Below are positions 1-6,479 of a stretch of DNA of 8,617 nucleotides, one piece after another; the stretch's first letter is position 1, and every line of letters begins with the position of its first letter. The DNA lies in assembly GCA_023140035.1 (NCBI GenBank), contig JAGLML010000041.1, positions 1 through 8,617 on the forward strand, given 5' to 3'. The notes beneath the pieces are model-generated. The model saw only the letters and a program-made list of their open reading frames with translations. It did not search any database and had not been told where the DNA came from. A program made the position numbers and the translations under genes. Source of the DNA: Thermoplasmatales archaeon (GTDB lineage: Archaea > Thermoplasmatota > E2 > DHVEG-1).

Positions 1-375
1 TGTCTTGTAAAAGACGCAGACATATTTCTTATTGACGAACCATCTGCATATCTTGATAGTGAACAGCGAATGATTGTATCAAGAATGCTGCGCAGGGTAA
101 TGGAAAAATCTGGTAAATCTGCAATGATCGTAGACCATGATGTCTATTTTATTGACATGGTAAGCGATGCATTGATAGTTTTTGACGGCAAATCTGGAAA
201 GTATGGTAAAGCACAAGGACCGTTTAGTTTACATGAAGGTATGAACCGTTTCTTGAAAAATGTAGATATTACATTTCGCAGAGATGAAGACACACAAAGA
301 CCACGGGTAAACAAAACTGATTCATTTATGGATAGGAAACAAAAACAAAGTGGTGAATATTACTACAAAATGTAA
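1..375 (+). CDS. abce1: ABCE1/Rli1 ribosome-recycling ATPase, C-terminal part (5' truncated by window)
   Basis: This is the last 124 codons of ABCE1 (RNase L inhibitor, Rli1), a cytosolic iron-sulfur ABC ATPase that splits ribosomes after termination in archaea and eukaryotes. The frame is open from base 1, so an apparent ATG at 70 is internal. Visible parts of the second nucleotide-binding domain are Walker B (IFLIDEP, residues 8-14 of the fragment), the ABCE1-typical D-loop SAYLDSEQR (15-23) and the H-switch IVDHD (43-47). After these comes the family C-terminal tail, with RPRVNK and the terminal GEYYYK. The FeS domain, NBD1 and Walker A of NBD2 lie outside the window. It is truncated by the edge and shows no sign of decay. 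The gene ends in TAA, 48 bp before the PrsW gene on the same strand. The D-loop and tail are hard to mistake for another ABC protein. Confidence 0.96.
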   Translation, partial: CLVKDADIFLIDEPSAYLDSEQRMIVSRMLRRVMEKSGKSAMIVDHDVYFIDMVSDALIVFDGKSGKYGKAQGPFSLHEGMNRFLKNVDITFRRDEDTQRPRVNKTDSFMDRKQKQSGEYYYKM

Positions 376-383
376 ATCATTTT

Positions 384-392
384 TTTAAAAAA
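384..392 (+). promoter_or_regulatory. Possible TATA box for the PrsW-family gene
   Basis: TTTAAAAAA lies about 36 bp upstream of the ATG at 424. An archaeal start site some 25 bp downstream of the box would leave a leader of only about 10 nt. No Shine-Dalgarno-like purine run precedes the ATG, so leaderless or near-leaderless translation fits. The gap is AT-rich throughout, so the exact box is uncertain. Confidence 0.3.
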
Positions 393-423
393 CTAGATAA
401 AATGATCGAGTGTTTTAGTTGTT

Positions 424-1125
424 ATGATGGAATGGTTTCTCTTAGTGTTTATGTCTTTTCTACCGCCAATCATATACACAGTATGGATTAGAAACACAGA
501 AAAATACAATCGTGAAAAATGGAAAACCATTTTGATATGTTTTCTATGGGGAGCTAGTATTGCCATCATTGCTGCGTTAATTATAGAAATATTATTAGAA
601 ATTTCACTTGTTGCTTCAATTCAGGATTACGATACTCTTTCTCTTCTAACTGTAGTTCTTGTTGCCCCAGTTGCTGAAGAATTTTCAAAGCCTTTGGCAC
701 TGCGATTAAAATCCGTTAAAAAAGAGATCGACGAGCTTGAGGATGGGCTAATATATGGTGCAGTTGCTGGACTTGGTTTTTCGGCGACAGAGAACCTATT
801 TTATGGATGGATTTTTCTCTCGGAAGGATTATTTGTCTTCTTAATTTTGATTAGCTTAAGAAGCTTTGGCGGGTGTCTACTCCATGCCTCAGCAACGGCA
901 TTGACCGGATATGGCTATGGAAAAACCATTATGAAACATACTACGGTTCTACGTGTCATTCCATATTTTATCTTAGCAATTTTTGTTCATTCAGCCTATA
1001 ATTTCCTTGTCTCATATGATATGATAGGTGCTTTAACCGGTCTTTTTGCAGCGTTGATTTTTGTCGCATTTGCAATAACTTTTGTAAGAAAAAAAATTAA
1101 AAATCTGGATGAACAAACTAATTAG
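424..1125 (+). CDS. PrsW-family intramembrane metalloprotease
   Basis: A 233-residue polytopic membrane protein of the PrsW family, putative intramembrane metalloproteases. The best-known member, B. subtilis PrsW, cleaves an anti-sigma factor. Family motifs are visible in order: EEFSK at 85-89 (the EExxK signature), the DGLIYGAVAGLGFSATEN segment at 107-124, LLHASATALTGYGYG at 152-166, and a late FVHSAYNF at 187-194. The Glu pair and the histidines are the expected metal and catalytic residues. Hydrophobic segments lie near residues 4-21, 36-60, 72-83, 110-122, 128-145, 176-196 and 202-220. The short tail after the last segment is charged. Met1 and Met2 are adjacent, so the start could be 424 or 427. 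There is no Shine-Dalgarno. An archaeal substrate cannot be predicted, because anti-sigma factors of the bacterial kind are not expected. abce1 upstream is probably unrelated in function. Confidence 0.88.
   Translation: MMEWFLLVFMSFLPPIIYTVWIRNTEKYNREKWKTILICFLWGASIAIIAALIIEILLEISLVASIQDYDTLSLLTVVLVAPVAEEFSKPLALRLKSVKKEIDELEDGLIYGAVAGLGFSATENLFYGWIFLSEGLFVFLILISLRSFGGCLLHASATALTGYGYGKTIMKHTTVLRVIPYFILAIFVHSAYNFLVSYDMIGALTGLFAALIFVAFAITFVRKKIKNLDEQTN
1089..1103 (-). terminator. Oligo-T terminator for the M14 peptidase gene, inside the PrsW coding end
   Basis: On the minus strand, transcription leaving the M14 gene meets T5, then AA, then T8 (1103 down to 1089), about 40 nt past its stop. These bases are Lys and Asn codons in the last part of the PrsW gene, so the signal would be embedded in the coding end of the opposite gene. 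This is inferred from base composition only. Confidence 0.4.
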
Positions 1126-1127
1126 AA

Positions 1128-1142
1128 TTTTTTGTATTTTTT
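1128..1142 (+). terminator. Oligo-T terminator after the PrsW gene
   Basis: Two runs of six T (1128-1133 and 1137-1142) follow the PrsW stop codon directly, with no hairpin. Archaeal RNA polymerase commonly terminates at such T-tracts. The second run overlaps the stop codon of the convergent M14 gene. Confidence 0.5.
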
Positions 1143-3573
1143 AAATTCCTCCGCCAGATTTGATGGTTATTAGGAATAAAAATACAAAACCGTTTAATTC
1201 TTTTGTATCCGTTGATCCATCTGGAATCCAGGTATCAACGGTTACTACCGTAGGTCCAAATCCAATTATGAAATTTGAATTTACAGTCTCTGTTCCATCC
1301 GCGGCAATAGTTAAATCAGAACCTTCTGACACTTTACCAATAAACGCACCGCCATCCAACGTGATCCTCCAATTCACCCCCGTCGCTTCAACGGCACCTT
1401 TGTTTTCAATATCCACGGCTATTTTGAATAGTCCACCTTTGATGGCACCTATATCAAGCGATGGTCCTTCAACTATGTTGATTGTGTGGCTAGTAGACCA
1501 ACCACTTTCGCCAAATTCATCCCTTGCTTTTACTTTAATTTCATAGTTACCTTCTTCAATCCAAGCATGATATCCTTCTACAGAAGTTCCGGAAGCTACT
1601 GGGCCTATCCAATCACTATAGGTTCCATCTCCCCAGTCAAACATGTATGAGATTGGGTCTTCCTCAGGATCTGTTGTGACAGCAGTGAAGGTATATTCTA
1701 CCTGAGTTACTCCGTCGGCTGGTCCAGAAGGTGCATCAGGGATCTCTGGAGATTTGTTGGCATTTGCAGCAGCCAGATTTAGTATTGCATCTATGTCGAC
1801 TCCTGGATTCATTTCATATGGATCTCCATCAGAATCATCCACTATTTTTATGTACCGAGCCGATTCAATCGAAACAACAGCAAGGTCAAACTCAGCTGTT
1901 CCCATGCCTAGCCCCATATACGTCCAAGGTCCGTCCCATTCCGAAGAAACGTAAACATGATATCCATCATCGGTATCATCACCTTCGTATATTTTGAAAT
2001 CTGGTTCATCATCGAGGTCAAAAATCTCTGACCCCTCACCCATATCCAAAACTATTGTTCCGCCCACACCTGTTGATGCAGAAATATTATCGGGATAACC
2101 AAGAGCAGAAATAGCTTCAGTAGGATTGTTTTGGAAGTTGTTTGGATAACTATATGGGTCATAAAAATTACACCAGGTAACCTGATAAGCATAAAACTTG
2201 TTACCTGGAATTAAAGAAATATCAAGGACAGTTGGTAAATTTGGATCTGTAACTTCAACAGTAAATACTTCTTCTTCATAGCCATTGGCCTGGTAGTGAA
2301 CAGTATATGTTCCAGGTAAGAGCACACGATGATAATCCCCAACCCCTGGATCAGTAAAACACGGCCAATACACCTCCTCCACCCAAACAGTAGCAGCAAG
2401 TGGGTCTCCTGTAAATGCATCAGTAACTACACCGGTTAACCCCACGTTTGCAGCATCAATAATTTCTACCATAGCATCGCGGTTAAGATTCCAGGCCCCG
2501 GGAATATTACTAGTCTGGACTTCTATCGTCCAATCTATATCCCCGCGGCAGCCATAACTAAAATCATTTGTATCGCCACGAGTTTGGTACCAATCATATC
2601 CCTCGACCACCCAGTATCCATTATGAGAACCATATTGTTGAGATAGAGGTTCAACGACATCATGGTCAGGTACTGGCTGACCTTTATAATTCCAAATGTA
2701 ATTGACAATATCACCTGAGCAATGAAATGATAACGAGAGCACAAAATTGTTATCTAATGCATGTTCTCTTATCACTTGAGTTTCTGGCTGAGAAAAAGGT
2801 GAAGGACTACCGCCGGATCCATCCCACATATAGCCATAATCCCTGTTGAGATCCACACCATTAGCATTGTAGCGAGTGGATGCTTCTCTGCCATCAGGGT
2901 TTACCATTGGTATAATCCAGATTTCCCGGTTATCAACCAGATCTTCAATATTAGGATCACTAGCGTAGTTATCTACAAGATGCCATGCTAAAAGTAAGGG
3001 TAACTCGACAGACATAAACTCATTACCATGATGACAACCGCAGATACGTACTTCAGGCTCATTTTCCTCAATGTCAGGATTGTCAGTAATTTTAAGACCC
3101 CAGATAGTTCGACCTTGAACACTGCTGCCAAGGACATAAAGGTTTGCGATACTGGGATAGGTGTCAGCTATATCCTGCAATTCGTCGGTCATCTGTGAGT
3201 AAGAATGGAACTGAAGGACAAATTCAGGAGGAAACATCTTTTCATTCATCTCTGCGAGATTTTCGAAAAGAATCTTTGGCTTGAATCCAAATTCATGAAG
3301 CCATTCAAGTTCAATATTACTGATATAGGCTGTAACCTTTGAATCTTTAACATCAACGATATCAAGACCTTGATCAATCAATTTTCCTAATTCTGACGGT
3401 TGAGTAAAAGGAATGCTGACAACCTTCAAATCAGGTATTTGAAAAATAGGATATTGCCCGGGATTTGAATCATCTTCTACAATTTGGTTTCCTACTGTTA
3501 CAACACCTGTAAAAACAGTTGCTATCAATATGAATGAAAAAGCTATCGTCGTAATTCTGTTTTTAATTTTCAT
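1141..3573 (-). CDS. Secreted multidomain M14-family zinc carboxypeptidase
   Basis: An 810-residue exported peptidase that would remove C-terminal residues from peptides outside the cell. The order is: a Sec signal peptide (basic n-region 1-8, hydrophobic 9-27); a pro-region of about 45-110; an M14 catalytic domain of about 120-375; a carboxypeptidase-regulatory-like beta domain, 377-456; a discoidin-like beta-sandwich, about 459-600; a PKD-like domain, about 608-702, with the FDWGDG motif at 645-650; and a C-terminal module, 705-810. The active site looks complete. Zinc ligands are H182 and E185 (HGNE) and H284 (SFH). NPDG lies at 225-228, and the NRD motif with R244 binds the substrate carboxylate. 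A tyrosine sits at 340 and the catalytic glutamate at E351 (TIEVQ). The start is supported by AGGGG 9 nt upstream. The accessory domains probably bind polymer or the cell surface. Substrate preference cannot be read from the sequence. Confidence 0.93.
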   Translation of the reverse strand: MKIKNRITTIAFSFILIATVFTGVVTVGNQIVEDDSNPGQYPIFQIPDLKVVSIPFTQPSELGKLIDQGLDIVDVKDSKVTAYISNIELEWLHEFGFKPKILFENLAEMNEKMFPPEFVLQFHSYSQMTDELQDIADTYPSIANLYVLGSSVQGRTIWGLKITDNPDIEENEPEVRICGCHHGNEFMSVELPLLLAWHLVDNYASDPNIEDLVDNREIWIIPMVNPDGREASTRYNANGVDLNRDYGYMWDGSGGSPSPFSQPETQVIREHALDNNFVLSLSFHCSGDIVNYIWNYKGQPVPDHDVVEPLSQQYGSHNGYWVVEGYDWYQTRGDTNDFSYGCRGDIDWTIEVQTSNIPGAWNLNRDAMVEIIDAANVGLTGVVTDAFTGDPLAATVWVEEVYWPCFTDPGVGDYHRVLLPGTYTVHYQANGYEEEVFTVEVTDPNLPTVLDISLIPGNKFYAYQVTWCNFYDPYSYPNNFQNNPTEAISALGYPDNISASTGVGGTIVLDMGEGSEIFDLDDEPDFKIYEGDDTDDGYHVYVSSEWDGPWTYMGLGMGTAEFDLAVVSIESARYIKIVDDSDGDPYEMNPGVDIDAILNLAAANANKSPEIPDAPSGPADGVTQVEYTFTAVTTDPEEDPISYMFDWGDGTYSDWIGPVASGTSVEGYHAWIEEGNYEIKVKARDEFGESGWSTSHTINIVEGPSLDIGAIKGGLFKIAVDIENKGAVEATGVNWRITLDGGAFIGKVSEGSDLTIAADGTETVNSNFIIGFGPTVVTVDTWIPDGSTDTKELNGFVFLFLITIKSGGGI

Positions 3574-3582
3574 AATATTTTT

Positions 3583-3587
3583 CCCCT
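3583..3587 (-). promoter_or_regulatory. Shine-Dalgarno of the M14 gene
   Basis: AGGGG on the minus strand, with 9 nt between it and the ATG at 3573. It supports that Met as the start, as does the signal peptide that begins there. Confidence 0.55.
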
Positions 3588-3612
3588 ATCTAATTATACT
3601 ATAGTAGTGTTT

Positions 3613-3623
3613 AATATATAAAT
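3613..3623 (-). promoter_or_regulatory. TATA box of the M14 gene
   Basis: ATTTATATATT on the minus strand, centred about 45 bp upstream of the start codon. This places transcription start near 3592 and gives a leader of about 20 nt that just includes the Shine-Dalgarno. The methyltransferase gene has the same geometry. The surrounding DNA is AT-rich, which limits confidence. Confidence 0.45.
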
Positions 3624-3722
3624 ATTATTAACTCTCAGAAATTAAATATATTTTCATGGCTTTTCACAATAAATAACCCAACGGATTTTTCATCTAATTA
3701 CTGATTCTCCAATTGGAATAAT

Positions 3723-4637
3723 CTATTTTTTAATTGCTATAATTGCATAATATCCAGCAACACCACTCAATCCAACAATAGCAGCTGGAACAGATGTACC
3801 AAAGGAATAATCAACAAAATCTTCCGTTAGTTTATATTTTCCAAATTTTAATCTTTTAAATGATGTAGATATAAAGAAAGGAATACCAATAAGAAACGAT
3901 CTCAACTGAGAGCGACTTACATTTTTTGAAATATCTCTGATAATAATTCCCGTGAATCCTTTTTCTTTTAGATGTGAGGTATAAGTATTAAGAGATGGAG
4001 GGTGCGCATAACCACGGTTCTTACAGACACCTTCATAGATTTTCTGCATAACAGGATTAAGTGGAATATCATCTTTACGAAAACCATCAATAACTACTAG
4101 CCGTCCTTTAGGTTTTAGAAGCCTGTACATTTCATCAATAAAATCGCTTATATTTTTTGCATAACATGCAGATTCAAGTCCAAAAACACCATCAAAATAA
4201 TTGTCGGGTAATTCTATGTTGGCATAACTACTGAGCATAAATTTAACATTATTAACATTTCTTTCTTGCGCAAATTTTTTTGCGAGTTTGATTTGTCCGG
4301 GAGTGATTGTTATCCCCGTAATTGTAGAATTTGGATATTTATTTGCCAAATATATTGATGTACCACCTACCCCACATCCAGCATCTAAAATATTTCCTAA
4401 TTCCTTTTCTTCTGATCCAAGAAGTCTTCCAACAAAATCATTCATATTTAGAATTGCTTCTTTGAAAGTTCTAATTCCGTCTTCGTAAAATGCATAATGC
4501 AATCCAAGAGTTTCTTCTGTGCACCACCAACGAACAAATTCTGGCCAAACATTTTCATAAAACTCTTCAACAATTTTTTCATCTTCACTCGATTCTATGT
4601 TTCTGTCTAAACCGTTATTTAATAAATAATTGCCCAA
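3723..4637 (-). CDS. Class I SAM-dependent methyltransferase, sterol/tocopherol C-methyltransferase-like
   Basis: A 304-residue soluble methyltransferase with a Rossmann fold. Motif I, ILDAGCGVGG (83-92), binds S-adenosylmethionine. It is followed by GITITPGQ (108-115), FDGVFGLESACY (148-159) and the LLKPKGRLVVIDG strand (173-185). The N-terminal region, with two aromatic-rich stretches (WPEFVRWW, LHYAFY), and the ITxxQ motif resemble sterol, tocopherol and cyclopropane-fatty-acid-type enzymes that act on lipid-like substrates. The C-terminus ends in YYAIIAIKK, a typical last strand. The start is TTG, chosen because AGGAGG sits 7 nt upstream; the next in-frame ATG is at residue 65, well into the protein. 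The radical SAM gene lies upstream on the same strand across a 253-bp gap with its own promoter, so this gene is probably transcribed separately. The methyl acceptor is unknown. Quinone, isoprenoid lipid or a small natural product are all possible. Confidence 0.85.
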   Translation of the reverse strand: MGNYLLNNGLDRNIESSEDEKIVEEFYENVWPEFVRWWCTEETLGLHYAFYEDGIRTFKEAILNMNDFVGRLLGSEEKELGNILDAGCGVGGTSIYLANKYPNSTITGITITPGQIKLAKKFAQERNVNNVKFMLSSYANIELPDNYFDGVFGLESACYAKNISDFIDEMYRLLKPKGRLVVIDGFRKDDIPLNPVMQKIYEGVCKNRGYAHPPSLNTYTSHLKEKGFTGIIIRDISKNVSRSQLRSFLIGIPFFISTSFKRLKFGKYKLTEDFVDYSFGTSVPAAIVGLSGVAGYYAIIAIKK

Positions 4638-4644
4638 TGATTTT

Positions 4645-4650
4645 CCTCCT
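4645..4650 (-). promoter_or_regulatory. Strong Shine-Dalgarno that fixes the TTG start of the methyltransferase
   Basis: A perfect AGGAGG on the minus strand with 7 nt to the TTG at 4637. No ATG or GTG lies at suitable spacing, so this site decides the start. Confidence 0.75.
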
Positions 4651-4675
4651 TTCCCCTGTTTCTATAGGATGATGG

Positions 4676-4685
4676 ATTATATAAA
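4676..4685 (-). promoter_or_regulatory. TATA box of the methyltransferase gene
   Basis: TTTATATAAT on the minus strand, centred about 44 bp upstream of the TTG. It stands out because the flanking DNA is richer in GC. It predicts a start near 4655 and a leader of about 20 nt that carries AGGAGG. Confidence 0.6.
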
Positions 4686-4730
4686 CGCTGCCCTACGTCA
4701 CAGGTTCTTCTGGCTAAAAACACCTAATTT

Positions 4731-4826
4731 TCAATCCCTTTTTATCCGCCCCACAAAAACCTCCCAGATTACCAAAAAGCTATAACACCTGTCAGAGGGG
4801 TCAAGCCTTTTGGAAATAATTTGCAT
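4731..4826 (-). CDS. Possible 31-codon ORF with a strong Shine-Dalgarno
   Basis: I do not recognise this product. The frame runs ATG to TGA for 31 codons on the minus strand and begins MQIISKRLDPSDRC. GGGAGG (4835-4840) sits 8 nt before the ATG. The peptide is basic, with a short hydrophobic, aromatic stretch in the middle (about 16-26), one Cys and two further Arg near the end. Its ATG is 65 nt past the radical SAM stop on the same strand, so it could be read from that transcript. No TATA box sits at the spacing used by the neighbouring genes. A TTTTT run at 4716-4720 follows the stop by about 10 nt. At this length an open frame is cheap by chance, and the interval may instead be a decayed repeat. 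Confidence 0.3.
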   Translation of the reverse strand: MQIISKRLDPSDRCYSFLVIWEVFVGRIKRD

Positions 4827-4853
4827 ATTATCTTCCTCCCTATTTTGACACCT
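4796..4853. repeat. Imperfect inverted repeat in the radical SAM-methyltransferase gap
   Basis: AGGGGTCAA at 4796-4804 pairs with TTGACACCT at 4845-4853 at 8 of 9 positions, across a 40-bp spacer. The spacing is long for a terminator hairpin. It could be a remnant of a small mobile element or chance similarity. Confidence 0.3.
4833..4846 (-). repeat. 14-bp leader repeat, copy 1 (upstream of the 31-codon ORF)
   Basis: AAAATAGGGAGGAA on the minus strand, identical to 6319-6332. It contains GGGAGG, placed 8 nt before the ATG at 4826. Apart from the shared Shine-Dalgarno core, the identical flanks suggest a copied leader or a common leader type. Confidence 0.5.
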
Positions 4854-4872
4854 TATGTTTTTTTACCTGGGC

Positions 4873-4877
4873 AAAAA
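4873..4877 (-). terminator. Possible oligo-T terminator after the radical SAM gene
   Basis: TTTTT on the minus strand, 13 nt past the radical SAM stop. Three more TTTTT runs follow in the same gap (4774-4778, 4755-4759, 4716-4720). Together they make a T-tract exit region plausible, but no single run is strong. Confidence 0.3.
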
Positions 4878-4890
4878 CTAATTAACCATA

Positions 4891-6309
4891 TTATACAATA
4901 TTTCTCCATGGATAGGATGTTGCAACTCTGAACAAATTCTTAAGACGATTAGTATCCTTTCCCAAGAAAGCTCTATAGATCTGACCTAAAATGTAATTCG
5001 GTCGTAGGTAGAATCGTGTGGTTGCCTTTTTTGTATATTCATACAATTCTTCGACAGTGAAATGTCCTAGCCCTCTCCGTGAATCAGCAGGAACTAAATA
5101 TTCCTCCGAGGATATTTTCTTATTTTTCACTGCTTCAGCCCATAGATCAGAACCTAATTCGTATTTTAACGGCCGAAAAATAGCCGTATCAAGAGGTAGC
5201 GAACATACAAACTTAATTGTCTCTTCAATATGTTCCTCTCTTTCTATTGGTGCACCAAGTATGAAACTGCCAACCGTTGAAAAATTCATTTCCCTGGATA
5301 ATTCAACAGCCCTTCTAATCTGATCTAATGTAATTTTCTTATTGTAACAATCAAGGACAGCTTGCGTTCCAGATTCAATGCCAAAACCCAAATACGTAAC
5401 ATTTGCTTTCTTCATCTTTTTGTATAATTCTCTTTCCGCAGAGTCTACACGTGCTCCCATAATCAAAATATCGATAGTAGTACCAATTTCCAATAGCATA
5501 TCAAATATTCTATGTGCTCGTTTCTGATCAGCAAGAAAATTTTCATCAACGATCTTCACAGACCGATATTTCTCATTTATCACTTGAATTTCTTCTACCA
5601 CATTTTCTGCAGATCTTTCTCGAAAACCATAGCCTTTTCTAATATTATCATATTTTGCACAAAAACGACACCGAAATAGACAACCTCTAGTTGTTAACAT
5701 AGAGGTAAATTTTTTCTTAGGCTGTACCCCCCAAGGGAAGTTGCCGTAATCATATTTTTCTACCAGATGGCGTGCAGGAAACGGTAGGGAATCTAAATCT
5801 TTAATTATCTCACTGTTTTTTGCTGATTTTATCTGATTATTTTCTCTATAGTATATGCCATTTATATCAGATAATTTTTTTCTTCCGTGTAAGAATCGAA
5901 CTATATCTAATATGACACATTCTCCTTCTAAATCAACTGCAATATCTGCATCAGGTATATCTGATAGAGCACGTTCTTTAAGGAATGTACAATGGGGACC
6001 ACCGATAATTATTGGAATTTCAGGGTCTAATTGCTTAATCACTTTCGCAGTATCTGCAACACTCTTGTAATTATTCGTATATACCGTCATTCCAACAGCA
6101 TTTGCTGTCATCAAACAATTTTCCAGATGTTTTTCTGAAACAGACTCGGCACCAAAATCGATGATCTCAACTTTATGACCATTTTGTTCTAAAGATGCTC
6201 CAATATATAACAAACCAATAGGCGGATAAATTGATGAACGGTTAGGAGGATGACCTAAAATGCCAGGTTGTGTCCATTCTTCAGGATGCCTTAAAAGAAG
6301 AAATTTCAT
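4891..6309 (-). CDS. Radical SAM enzyme with N-terminal B12-binding-type domain
   Basis: A 472-residue protein of the cobalamin-binding radical SAM group (BchE-like, class B methylase-like architecture). The N-terminal Rossmann-type domain covers about 1-145, with PPIGLLYIGASL (29-40) and IIGGPHCTF (101-109). The classical DxHxxG cobalamin motif is not visible, which is common in this group. The radical SAM core covers about 198-400. C210, C214 and C217 (CLFRCRFC) would hold the 4Fe-4S cluster, and GFGIESGTQAVL (308-319) lies in the SAM-binding half of the barrel. The last 70 or so residues form a helical tail with a basic, aromatic-rich end. GGGAGG 11 nt upstream supports the ATG. Such enzymes methylate, cyclise or couple unactivated carbons in lipids, tetrapyrroles or natural products. 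The substrate cannot be told here. The enzyme is oxygen-sensitive in kind, which suggests an anaerobic host. Confidence 0.88.
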   Translation of the reverse strand: MKFLLLRHPEEWTQPGILGHPPNRSSIYPPIGLLYIGASLEQNGHKVEIIDFGAESVSEKHLENCLMTANAVGMTVYTNNYKSVADTAKVIKQLDPEIPIIIGGPHCTFLKERALSDIPDADIAVDLEGECVILDIVRFLHGRKKLSDINGIYYRENNQIKSAKNSEIIKDLDSLPFPARHLVEKYDYGNFPWGVQPKKKFTSMLTTRGCLFRCRFCAKYDNIRKGYGFRERSAENVVEEIQVINEKYRSVKIVDENFLADQKRAHRIFDMLLEIGTTIDILIMGARVDSAERELYKKMKKANVTYLGFGIESGTQAVLDCYNKKITLDQIRRAVELSREMNFSTVGSFILGAPIEREEHIEETIKFVCSLPLDTAIFRPLKYELGSDLWAEAVKNKKISSEEYLVPADSRRGLGHFTVEELYEYTKKATTRFYLRPNYILGQIYRAFLGKDTNRLKNLFRVATSYPWRNIV

Positions 6310-6318
6310 CTAAAATGG

Positions 6319-6332
6319 TTCCTCCCTATTTT
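6319..6332 (-). repeat. 14-bp leader repeat, copy 2, including the radical SAM Shine-Dalgarno
   Basis: AAAATAGGGAGGAA on the minus strand, the second copy of the sequence at 4833-4846. Its GGGAGG (6321-6326) lies 11 nt before the radical SAM ATG. That spacing is somewhat long but workable, and it serves as the ribosome binding site. Confidence 0.6.
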
Positions 6333-6351
6333 ATCATAATAACGCATGTTC

Positions 6352-6365
6352 TTATTAATTATAAT
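6352..6365 (-). promoter_or_regulatory. Possible TATA box of the radical SAM gene
   Basis: TTATAATTAATAAG on the minus strand, centred about 49 bp upstream of the ATG, predicts a leader of about 24 nt. The whole 170-bp gap (6310-6479) is extremely AT-rich and offers other candidates, for example near 6391-6410, so the choice rests on spacing. I saw nothing else in this gap. Confidence 0.35.
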
Positions 6366-6479
6366 ATTTTTCTTATCTTATAATCATAAATTATACTCAC
6401 TATATAATTTTTATCTAATTAACAATATTTGACTTTTTTCTGTTTTTGATTAATTTAACCTTAAGAAGTAATAACCTAA

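Noticed and set aside
70..375. A 101-residue ORF beginning at ATG 70
   Set aside because: It is the in-frame tail of ABCE1. The open frame runs from base 1 and includes the essential Walker B and D-loop before this Met.
1160..1546. Plus-strand 128-codon ORF antisense to the M14 gene
   Set aside because: It is Ser/Pro/Thr-rich, has no recognisable domain or ribosome site, and lies wholly within the well-supported PKD-like and C-terminal regions of the M14 gene. It looks like a shadow frame, as do the other antisense ORFs in the M14, radical SAM and ligA genes.
3708..3717. Perfect palindrome TCCAATTGGA just past the methyltransferase stop
   Set aside because: It has no loop and no following T-run, so it is not a terminator, and a single 10-bp palindrome in AT-rich DNA is weak evidence for an operator.
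4656..4720. Possible C/D-box guide RNA (GGATGATGG resembles box C)
   Set aside because: No properly spaced CTGA box D or C'/D' pair follows, and the segment overlaps the methyltransferase TATA box.
6361..6479. AT-rich tract as a possible origin or repeat array
   Set aside because: I found no regular repeat unit, only scattered short AT motifs such as ATCTAATT that also occur in other gaps. It reads as ordinary AT-rich promoter DNA.
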